Of a DNA stretch of 64,000 bases, positions 52,430-61,958 are shown piece by piece. The translations under genes were made by a program, and so were the position numbers. Source of the stretch: Epiperipatus broadwayi. Taxonomy: Eukaryota > Onychophora > Udeonychophora > Euonychophora > Peripatidae. The notes under the pieces were generated by a model that was given only the letters and a program-made list of their open reading frames with translations, did not search any database and was not told the DNA's origin. The stretch covers positions 992,001 through 1,056,000 of the forward strand of contig JAQFVV010006469.1 in the NCBI GenBank assembly GCA_028023455.1, given 5' to 3'. Position 1 is the first letter of the stretch, and every line of letters begins with the position of its first letter.

Positions 52430-52860
52430 ATATGTTCCAATAAGTTTACATAAACACATATATATCAGCACACAGACATGTGGTATAATAATTTATGAAC
52501 ATATTTGAAATGTCATATAATAATAATAAAATGATTAATTTTTACATATATGGTCTACCTGACACACATTGATATATGCTCAAAGATGTGCAGTATAATT
52601 AATGAACATATTTGAATTGTTATATAATAATAAAAAATAAGTTATTACATTTTAATGATACAAATACCTCATAACAAGTTTATATAAACATATATATATA
52701 TATATATCAGCACACAGATGTGCAGTATAATAATTTATTAACATATCTGAATGATCATAAACCTATAAATGTTATTCATTTTTATAATACAAAATTAATG
52801 ACTGATTTAAGATATATGTGTATGCACATGGAAATGTGTGCATCACATTGACATTTATAT
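52430..52860. repeat. Degenerate tandem repeat, period roughly 110-130
   Basis: Blocks of cagcacacaga-like sequence followed by tgtgcagtataataatttat and gaacatatttgaa recur near 52,466, 52,578 and 52,708, with a weaker trace near 52,825. It lies within the right arm of the giant palindrome. Confidence 0.65.
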
Positions 52861-54102
52861 CATATTTTAATTTGTCAAAATAATAAAAATATTATATTTT
52901 TCACAATTAATTCCTCGTTGAAAATATACATAAAATTCACACATATGTGTATATATATAATAATAATATAAATCAGTTATTAAATGTTTTGACAGCCCTT
53001 CTTAAAAAAAATTTTTTTTTTGTTAAAAAAACTAATATCACATCTTTGACTGGTTACTGTTGATTAATTATAAATGTCTTTAAAAAATACTCCAGCATGT
53101 TCCTTTGTTTTCCATTCTAGAAATGCTTTTGGAATTTATTTTTTCTATTATAGAATATAAAATCATCCATGAATTAATTCTTTATTTTAGACTTTTAACA
53201 CAAGCAAAAATTATTAACTCATTTTACTTTTAAATTCTAGATTTTAAATGTCTAAAGAAATTATTTGAAATATTGTTCTCAATATATATAACACTTCTTA
53301 TCAGTTGCACTTTATCTATATACAATGCTGCATGTTTAACTGCAATTCTTTACATATAAATAAAACAGCATATGTATATCTAATTCTTCAGCAAGCTGAT
53401 GAATTCTCTGGATAAGCTAGTCCCTTTTAAACAGTAAACTGGTTTCTTGTCATTTTCAGAAAAAGTATAATTCAGGTAACTGTTAACATTGAAATCAACT
53501 GCATTTAGTCTTGGATTGGATAGACATTAGGCAAGCCTGCCATTTAGAGCTATGAAATACTGGAAGTCCATTTCTCCATGTGAATCCAAACTTTACCATA
53601 GTGAACTATGGTTGGACTTGTTCTCCTTGCCTTCAGTTATATCTTCATAGGAGTTTTTCCTAATCTATATTTCTCTAAGAACTCCCAAGAACCACTCTAA
53701 TCTTTTTTTCAACCCATTTACAGTTATGGTGTGGGGGGAAAAGCATTAGTTAAAAATGTTTTTCCTATCTTAATTGAAAAATGTTAATGACTCTTTTCAA
53801 TTCACTTTAATCCTGTGAAAACAACTTTGTGGGATTTTATCAAAATATGTTATACAAGCTTTGCTTTACAAAAAGATTTTTAAAATAGAGGAATTTTGTA
53901 TCATAAAAACATGCTTGTTTTAATTTCAAAATTAAAATTAATAAAATATTAATTACACCTTTTTTTAAATGTTTAATTTATAATAAAAAATGTGAATTCA
54001 AAATTATTTAATCTTTATTGTGATTCCAGTGTAATTTAAAAAATATCTACAAAAAATTGTCTGTGTTTATTTCTACTTTTCCTTTCAACTTTATATATAT
54101 AT

Positions 54103-54897
54103 ATATATGCACACACACTACTATGTTGTTGTATGCCATGAAACCCATAATGGCTTCAGTATATATATATATAATAAAGGATCTTGTGATGTAATAAAAC
54201 CACATCTTTTTACATGCTTATGTCCTGAATTTTTATGTAAAATGATTATAATTTTTTTTTGCTTACAATCAGGCTTTGTTTTTAGATAATTGGTTTATAG
54301 AAACTTAGTTAATCAACCAATATTGGTTAGTAAATAAATAATTAGTTTTTCATAGCTTGAAAATGAAGTGAAGATGGAAAAAACATTTAAATTCTCACTA
54401 TCTGAAAATTTGAAAACCTGGTGAGTAAAGGTTTCACTTTCAGTTTTTCTTTATGAAAACTGTTGAAAAGAATCAAATGTAAAAAACAATCATTCTGGAG
54501 CAGAATAAAAAGAATTATTCATAGCAACATATGTTTATGTATGATGAAATTGTTATATATCAAATAAAAAATAAAACTAGAAACATGATTTTGGCATTTC
54601 ATGAGACACACATGAAAATCATAAAAATAAATGAATGGTATTAAAAGTAGGATGTAACACATTTAAATTCATTTAGCATCCTAGAAAAATATGGATAAAA
54701 TCAAAGAGAAATGTTAAAAAAGTCTGGATTTCTGCAAGTGCTGATTTCTTGCTTTGATAATGATAATATTAATCCCTGAATTTTGATACTTATATCATAT
54801 GTATATATTCTACATCATTTACATATCCCTTCATAATATACATGCTATTTTCTATGGGATAAGTCATAAATAAATCATTGTAATCATGTTATATATT
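54103..54897. other. AT-rich non-coding DNA, no gene seen
   Basis: A CA/AT microsatellite patch is at 54,090-54,118. The 60-codon frame at 54,107-54,289 is not supported. Confidence 0.55.
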
Positions 54898-55027
54898 ATT
54901 ACTCAATTTATAATTTTCTTCTTCTTTCTTTTCCTATATATATTGATTTCTAATTTAACATATACCATTTACACCTTTCTTATACACTTCATCAATACTT
55001 TTATTTATATCAAACTAAAATATAAAA

Positions 55028-55267
55028 ACTAATTACATGGGAGAAACAAAGAATTCAATTTAAAAGATTAATTCAAAATAAATATAAGAAGAAATCACCT
55101 ATTTATTTGCATTCATTAGAAACAGGTCATATGTTTGAAAAAGATTGTATAAAATGATTAATTACACAAATAATAGAAGGGATAGAAAAATTAAAGAGGC
55201 AATCTTGATTAAGAATATAAAACCAAATCTTAATAGGGATTTTGGAGTAAGAACAATAATTTTATAA
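55028..55267 (+). pseudogene. GIY-YIG endonuclease domain of a Penelope-like protein
   Basis: Pieces read TNYMGETK, then after a frameshift KSPIYLHSLETGHMFEKDC, and in a third segment NNRRDRKIKEAILIKNIKPN followed by LNRDFG and a stop at 55,267. The YxGETK, HSLETGH and RKIKEAI...LNRD..G blocks are the signature of the C-terminal endonuclease of Penelope-like elements, which nicks target DNA to prime reverse transcription. Two frameshifts and loss of the upstream half make it non-functional. It ends at the expected C-terminus. Confidence 0.9.
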
Positions 55268-55805
55268 ACAATTATTATTAATAATAGTTAGAATTTGAAA
55301 ACAGTTAAAAAAATAAAGTTAAAGAAAATTACAATAGTGGGAGTGTTAAACAAGTGTACAAATTTTGAAAATTTAGGCAGCTGGGTTTTGGAAATAGGAT
55401 TGCCAAGAGGTAAGTAATTTTTGTAATGTAAAAAAATAATTTGTAATGTAGGAAAAGTTAATTGATAATTATAAAATATTTAATAAAAATAAGAATGGAT
55501 TAGAAGTTGATTTTATAATATAAGTAAAATGACAATAATATATATTAAATGATAGAATAAATGTTAAAGTTAATAATTATTATAATAAATAATATTTTTA
55601 AAAAATAAAATAAAGTGATATAAAATAAATTGATATAAAATAAATATTGATAGAATTATTTAAGGAGTAAAGTAATAAAATGGAGAATAATTGTTTATAA
55701 TGGTCAGATTAAAATGTATATTTATTTTTGTTTTATTGTATATTTAATTATGTATATGAATATGTGGATAAGTGTATTAAATGTATAATTATATATTTGA
55801 ATAAT

Positions 55806-55853
55806 GTAGCTCTGATGATGACTGCAGGACAGTTGAAACTATTAGTTTGATAT
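55806..55853 (+). ncRNA. Hammerhead-like core in the Penelope-like element
   Basis: CTGATGA (55,812-55,818), a stem II with actg pairing cagt around cagga, then GAAAC (55,835-55,839) and tattaGTT. A two-base stem III (AC/GT) puts the predicted cleavage after T55,847. Stem I is poor here. Penelope-like elements are known to carry hammerheads at this position, so a decayed ribozyme is the best reading. Confidence 0.5.
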
Positions 55854-55903
55854 AAATAAAAGTGTTTAAGAAAGGTGTAAATGGTATGATTACTCAATTT
55901 ATA

Positions 55904-56520
55904 TTATATCACATTTACTACTTTTACTTTAAAATATTGACATCTTTATTTCAAATCATATTTTTAGTTTTCCTATAATTTCACTACTTAGAAACATTCA
56001 AAACTCTTTTTAAAGTAACATTGCACAAATATAAATTTAAAGCAATGATAATTTACTTATATTTTTTAGATATTTATTTAATCAAATTTAATTGAGTTCT
56101 CATAGCTCATTAAAAATAGATCCATAGACACAGTTCATGAAATCATAAAAAAATAATGTGATGAATCTTATTAGAAGAATCTCATTTGAATCAACATTGT
56201 TACTAGTTTTTTTAAAGACAATCTAAATGAAAAATCTAATGAGACCAAAATGATTGAAAAAGAGTCTTTCTACAGTGAACAATTCCCTATTCTGTGAATA
56301 AAAAATAACTTTTTATATCAATGTTTATCTTAATAGCAATTAACTTAAAAAATCTTTTGGTCAGTTTTCTCCCCCCCCCCTGATCAGTGGGGTTGTAGCT
56401 GATTATTTTATTTATTACATTTTATTTGCTAAGGATACATTTTTAGCAGAGAAATCAAAAGCAAGCCTGAAAATTGAACTTGATTTTTAACTCTAAGTGA
56501 ACAGTCAAATTAAACATTAT
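55904..56520. other. AT-rich non-coding DNA, no gene seen
   Basis: Contains a C10 run near 56,371. Nothing else recognised. Confidence 0.6.
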
Positions 56521-56535
56521 TTTTATCTTGTTTTT

Positions 56536-57029
56536 AAACCACTAAACATCACATGATCACCATTTCTTATGCTTGATCATACCTGCTATTAAAAAAGACA
56601 AAACTCTCCATACAGTAATGCCACTCAGTGCAAGCCAGAGCAATCAATGGATGCCAGAAAGCTTGTGCATAAAATCCCTATCTAGTGCCTATTCATATAA
56701 TATCCTTAGACTAGTTTTTAGTTTGTGTCTTTTGACAGTGAGGAGCTTTGGATCTGAGAGCATTACACCTAGATCTTGGGATCTAATGCAACCCTCCAGC
56801 AACCACCTTTTATCTCTATTTAATTACAAAACTATGAGAATAAAATTGAAAACACAATATTTTCAATCCAAGCTCATTAGCTTATATAGTCATATAGGTC
56901 TGAACTCAGTTCAGTATCCATACATTTTGGTGTCTTTGGTTCTTTAATAACCATAGTCACCACTATCCTATTACATGGGATTACTCTGGCTTGCACTGAC
57001 TGGCACTACTGTATGGAGAGTTTTGCCTG
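56536..57029 (+). mobile_element. Hammerhead-hairpin element, mostly inverted copy
   Basis: A perfect 15-base duplication ttttatcttgttttt lies at 56,521-56,535 and 57,030-57,044. The inverted prefix runs from aaaccactaaacatcacatg at 56,536 to about 56,978. Only the last 50 bases are sense, ending gagagttttgcctg. Its ribozyme core (minus strand, 56,700-56,745) reads CTGTCAA and AAAAC and should be inactive. The 124-codon plus-strand frame at 56,573-56,947 is the longest version of the repeat-borne frame and has no family resemblance. Confidence 0.9.
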
Positions 57030-57044
57030 TTTTATCTTGTTTTT

Positions 57045-58320
57045 CTACTAGATATGTAATAGGTTGTAAAAAAAAAAAACCTAGTCTTCATATTAGCATT
57101 TTTTTTCTAGTGTTGAAAATGAGAGTATTCATTTATTATTAAGATTCATAAAGCGCATGTGCATTAGCTTGAAAAGCTGATCGATCATTAGTTTATTAAG
57201 TATTGAAAATAGTTTTGTTTTTTTTTTCAAAAGCAATCTGTATTATTTAATAATATAACATTTCCATACATTTTATTTAAAGTATAATATTTCATCATTT
57301 AAATTCAAAATCCATCTCTCAGTATAAAAATCATATTTATTTATTCAATAAATAACAAGTACATAATTCAGCAATATAAACTCGTATTAAGAAAAGTCTT
57401 CAGAGAGGAGTTTAAAATAATAACAGGTAAAATATACAACATATTATTAAAAAAAAAACATAAAAGATTATTTACTATAATATAACCAATGATGTAAGTA
57501 TCAAAAAACATTTTTGCCGAAATATATTAAATAATTTCAGCCAATTATAATTAAATTGCTTCCGAGTGGCAGTCTTGAGAAAATTTTGTATAGTTAATTG
57601 ATATTTAGTAAATATTCATGTATTTAAAACAAAAAATCTAGGATCTGAAGTCTTCTACAATATATATACAGTGGGGCAGCAAACTGTTATATTTTGTTCC
57701 AAGCTTCTCCCATGCACAAGGAATGTAGTGTATAATAGCTAACCCTTTGTTAACAAATTATTACAATAGAATACCTCTTATTTACCATAATGTAAGCGCA
57801 CATTACAATACATTTTAATATGCATACACATATAAAAAATGCTTTGTGTGGGTAGTGTGTATATATAAATTAAAATTACAGACCAAATCTTAAAAAAATA
57901 ATAATGAAATTATTAATAATAAATTGAGAAAGCATATTTACCTATACATTTATATAATTGTGTGTGTGCTCAAATAATTCATTAAAAAATAATGTAATAA
58001 AACAAACTTCTTTATTATTAAATGGACAATGAAAGTGTCGGATTATTAATCTTCAGAATCCATTGATTAAAAGATTTTGAAATTTCTGGCACGCACGACT
58101 TCAGAAAGAGAAGTTGGTGGGGCACCATTTTGTTTGATATTTTTTTGAAAAACGTTGTGATGGGAAATTTTCTTTTTAAGTAATCTAACTCAACTTGCAA
58201 TGATTTTATATTTTGGTGATTTTCCATGTAAGAATAATGCTTTTCTGTCATGGAATCATTTTACATTATTGTATTCTTTAAAGTTTATGCAGCCACCCTT
58301 TACTCCAGAAAATTGTTTGT
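57045..58320. other. AT-rich non-coding DNA, no gene seen
   Basis: Two overlapping frames near 58,018-58,466 on opposite strands are not supported. The plus-strand one runs into the repeat fragment that follows. Confidence 0.55.
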
Positions 58321-58405
58321 CACATGATCACCATTTCTCATGCTTACTCATAACTATTATTAAAACAGGCAAAACTCTCTATACAATACTGCCACTCAGT
58401 CCAAG
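58321..58405 (+). mobile_element. Hammerhead-hairpin family, end fragment
   Basis: cacatgatcaccatttctca to gccactcagtccaag matches the inverted prefix of the family. No target duplication was found and the rest is missing. Confidence 0.7.
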
Positions 58406-58984
58406 CGTGATGTATTATGGCTTCTTCTTAAACGAAGTCAAGAATATATCAGCAATTATAGCATGAATCTGTAACTCCCTCTTTATTATTTCTCTATAGA
58501 AGATTCATTTCTTGATAGATATAGCTTACATCTGAATAAGACTTTTTTTTTTACTTAATCAAATATTTTCTTTTTTAATGAAAGTACTTTACAATGCTTT
58601 TTTTTTAATTATCACTCATGATTCTAACAAAATCCAATCTTTTATTGAAGATGTATTATAGAGAATAAAACGTTTTGAATACATTCAATTATTGATAATA
58701 AATCTAATAGGCCCTTGATGCCATATAAATTTTAATGCCCTTCTCCATCCCATGAAATAAAATTTGTAAATTAAAACAAAATGAATTCAATAAAATTTTA
58801 TTTAACAAAAGATACAGAAGCAGTAGAACATTAAGCATTTACAAATTCTCAATCCCATAAAATAAAATTCAATAAAATTTTGTTTAAAAAGATACAGAAA
58901 TAGTATAAAAACATTATGAAACTATGAATTTATTATTTACATTGCTTATTTGATTGAATACAAATATAATTTATATACTTGGAG
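58406..58984. other. AT-rich DNA with a short local duplication
   Basis: aataaaattcaataaaattt-type sequence with aaaagatacagaa occurs twice, near 58,790-58,820 and 58,860-58,905. No gene seen. Confidence 0.55.
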
Positions 58985-59169
58985 TTTTAGATGTAAACAT
59001 AAGAGACTTAAATGCAGACTTTCAAGCTCCCTTCAGCTATCCTCTCTATCTCATGCAATCGATACACATGATCTCATACATGTGAAAAAAAAGATCCCCA
59101 ATATATGTATATGTGGTAGATGATGATCTGGACCAACTAATGAGTGGTGGTTCAGCATGAAATACATAT

Positions 59170-59719
59170 CACATGATCACTATCTCATTCTAGCACATAA
59201 TTGTTATTAAACAAAGCAAAACTCTTCATACAGTAGTGCCATCTTGTGCCAACAAGGAGAGTTTTGCTTTGTTTAATAACAATTATGTGCTAGAATGAGA
59301 TAGTGATCATGTGATGTTTAGTGGTTTAACACCAATCCTGCCTAATATGATAGTGGTGGCTATGGTTGTTAAAGAGCCAAAGACACTAAAATGTATGGGT
59401 GCTGAATTAAGTTCAGACCATATAAGCTATTGAGCTCAGATTGAAAATATTATTGTGTTTTCAATTTCATTCTCATAGTTTTGTAGTTAAGTAGAGTTAA
59501 AAGGTGGCTGCTGGAGGGTTGCATTAGATCCTAAGATCTAGGTGCAGTGCTCTCAGATTCAAGGCTCCTCACTGATGAAGGCCACAAGCCAGAAACTAGT
59601 CTGGGGATATTGGAAGAGTAGGCACTAGATAGGGATTTTATGCACAAGCCTTCTGGCATCCATTGATTACTCTTGTTGGCACAAGATGGAACTACTGTAT
59701 GGAGAGTTTGCTTTGTTTA
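59170..59719 (+). mobile_element. Hammerhead-hairpin element nested in a palindrome
   Basis: A perfect 13-base duplication atgaaatacatat lies at 59,157-59,169 and 59,720-59,732. The inverted prefix (to about 59,255) pairs with the sense start; ggagag at 59,256 and 59,701 are 445 bases apart. This copy has private changes (attctagcacataattg and aaacaaagcaaaac) that are mirrored in the opposite arm. The same ctttgttta also appears at its 3' end, where other copies have cctgttt. Confidence 0.92.
59566..59607 (+). ncRNA. Type I hammerhead-ribozyme-like motif, best preserved
   Basis: Stem I 5' strand tcctca, core CTGATGA (59,572-59,578), stem II ggc/gcc around cacaa with an A-A mismatch at its base, GAAA (59,592-59,595), ctaGTC ending at 59,601, stem I 3' strand tgggga. 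Stem I has six pairs, one G-U. The outer stem II pair is G-C here and A-U in the 36.3 kb copy, and one stem I pair is C-G here and A-U there. All core bases of the hammerhead consensus are present. Predicted cleavage follows C59,601. Confidence 0.8.
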
Positions 59720-59856
59720 ATGAAATACATATATTGGAGATTTTTTTTCACATGTATGTGATCATGTGTATCATTTGTATGAGATAGAATAAATAGCTGA
59801 TGGGAGCTTGAAAGTCTATGTTCAAATTCCTTATGTTTATATTTACAATGTTTATA

Positions 59857-60905
59857 AACACCTTTTTATTTTTACATTAATTCTTCTTGCTTTGGCTGCC
59901 ACAAAATATTTAAATTTCCAGGATTTATGCTGTGTAGACTGTCATTTTCAATAGATATGTGTTAAATCAGTTTGACATTCTTCTTTCATTGTTGATAATA
60001 AATAATTTTTAATTTATAAAACCTTTTTTCCCAAGAAGCTACTGAAAATGGTAAAGTTAAATAAATGTGAATTACAACTGCTACATTTGAAAAAGTCTCA
60101 ATTTATTGTGATAGGTATAATTTAAAACAGCATGAGGAGGCTTACTAAAACCAACAAGAACATCATATCTGTAAAGACCCTATAAGTCTCATTTACCTAC
60201 AATGGCCAATTTCTCAGAATAGGATGCCTTATGGCATTTCTTTTGCTTCACCTCCATCTTCAAATCTGGATAACCTTGCACCCGATCCTTCATCCTGAAG
60301 AGTGAAGACAATTCTTAGTTTTTTCTTTTTCTTATATATTGGTTTGTTTTTATTATATTTTCTGGAATCCAATAATCATAGCAAGACTGATGTAAATTTC
60401 ACGTTCCATTAGGACCACCCAATTAAATCAACTTTAACCAGAAATAGTCCTAACAAGGCTGAAGTAACATTTTTCATTACATTAGAACCACCCAACTAGT
60501 CAGTTGCTTGATTTTAAAATCCATTAGTTGTTTTGAATTTAGAGTCTATCATATAACTTGTTTACATTTTCAATTAACAAAGATAACTTATCTTATATTC
60601 ATTCAATAATAAAATATTTACACTACTTTATTATTTAATATTTTAACACTTATTGATAACTTGTCATATTAAACATGTTCATACTATACTTTATTACATA
60701 ATCTGATATTTAGGAGTTAATGATTTCTTTAAAAGAAGAAATTTAAAATTTTCATACTTACATTGTTTATTCAATAAACTTTTAAAAGTCATTGATACAC
60801 ATTTGCATTTCATTTTGCTCTTTATTAAGGAACAATTATGAGTTTTTGGCTAGGTAACCTACCTTGCAATAGTCCAAATAAAAAGGAAAAGCAGATTAGT
60901 AAAAG
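59857..60905. other. AT-rich DNA with a short local duplication
   Basis: cattaggaccacccaa with aagactgatgtaa-like sequence occurs twice, near 60,385-60,425 and 60,450-60,495, a likely small tandem duplication. No gene seen. Confidence 0.5.
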
Positions 60906-61117
<212 letters not shown>

Positions 61118-61564
61118 TAAAAAAAATGGTATTAAAAAAAATAATAATACCAGGTATTTTTTTAATAAATTGCATAATCGCATTGGAATTGACTCCAGGA
61201 GCTTATAAAAGTCTGGCAACTTTGTCACTACACTATATGTAAAAAAAACTACATTATCATAATTATTATTAGGCAATATTTTTTAAATAAGTTTATTTTT
61301 AAATGATTTTTTATATAAATTAGGATACTTAAATAAAAGTGATTCATAAATTTTAACATTTTCATTTACATATAAATTTTATTAATTATTGTAGCAATTT
61401 GCATACTCCCATTTGTGAAGCATCTTTGTGCCCAACACATGCAGTGGCCCTTAATAGTATACAAGTTAGAGAATAATGCAACATTTCCAGTAGTACTACT
61501 CCCCTATCTTCTTTGGATGCTGAGGATTTGATCAGTGATAGTGCTATCATGGGAATTCAATCAG
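61118..61564. other. AT-rich non-coding DNA, no gene seen
   Basis: Nothing recognised. Confidence 0.6.
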
Positions 61565-61577
61565 GAACTTTTAAATT

Positions 61578-61945
61578 ACTAAACATCACATGATCACTAT
61601 TTCTTATGCTAGCACACAACTGTTATTAAAACAGGCAAAACTCTCCATACAGTAATGCCACTCAGTGCCAACCACAGTAATCAATGGATGCCAGAAGGCT
61701 TGTGCATAAAATCCACATCTAGTGCCTACTCATCCAATATCTCCAGACTAGTTATCCTAAGATCTAGGTGCAGGGCTCTCAGATCCAAAGCTCCTCACTG
61801 ACAAAGGCCACAAGCCAGAAAATAGTCTGGGGATATTGGATGAGTAGGCACTAGATGGTGGATTTTATGCACAAGCCTTCTGGAATCCATTGATTACTCT
61901 GGTTGGCACTGAGGGGCACTACTGTTTGGAGAGTTTTGCCTGTTT
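61578..61945 (+). mobile_element. Hammerhead-hairpin element, compact copy
   Basis: A perfect 13-base duplication gaacttttaaatt lies at 61,565-61,577 and 61,946-61,958. The inverted prefix runs from actaaacatcacatgatcac to actagt at about 61,752, then switches to sense at tatcctaagatctagg and runs through the ribozyme region to gagagttttgcctgttt. The switch lies a few bases from the expected cleavage site of the inverted ribozyme. Confidence 0.9.
61790..61834 (+). ncRNA. Decayed hammerhead-like motif
   Basis: The core reads CTGACAA (one G lost) and GAAAA-taGTC, with stem II ggc/gcc and stem I tcctca/tgggga still pairing. The core change should abolish cleavage. Confidence 0.55.
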
Positions 61946-61958
61946 GAACTTTTAAATT

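Larger units (their letters stand above)
49108..54102. repeat. Giant imperfect palindrome, about 5 kb, centred on (AT)n
   Basis: The left arm (49,108-51,438) and the right arm (51,516-54,102) are inverted copies with many indels. At the outer edges aaaggaaaagtagaaataaa near 49,125 matches tttatttctacttttccttt near 54,066. Midway, ggattag...ttgaaaacagtcatta near 49,386 matches the inverted sequence near 53,780. The inner parts match from 50,590-51,410 to 51,590-52,430 (gggcatcca, ggtacttaagtgg, gatcagcat). The 20.3 kb copy represents one arm. No protein domain was recognised in the arms. Confidence 0.75.
54913..55888 (+). mobile_element. Truncated Penelope-like element with 15-base TSD
   Basis: A perfect duplication attactcaatttata lies at 54,898-54,912 and 55,889-55,903. 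The 3' end (tagtttgatataaataaaag to aaaggtgtaaatggtatg) recurs inverted near the 5' end at 54,963-55,017, a layout typical of Penelope-like elements. Between them is a GIY-YIG endonuclease fragment. The reverse transcriptase part is absent, so the copy is dead. A hammerhead-like core sits near the 3' end. Confidence 0.9.
58985..59856. repeat. Palindromic repeat split by a hairpin element
   Basis: The left arm (58,985-59,115: gactttcaagctccc, cagctatc, tctatctcat, acatgtgaaaaaaaagat, ccaatatatgtat) is the inverse of the right arm (59,726-59,856). The insertion at 59,170-59,719 lies in its loop. Confidence 0.8.

Noticed and set aside
53398-53440. Hammerhead motif at agctgatgaattc
   Set aside because: No GAAA strand or stem pairing follows.
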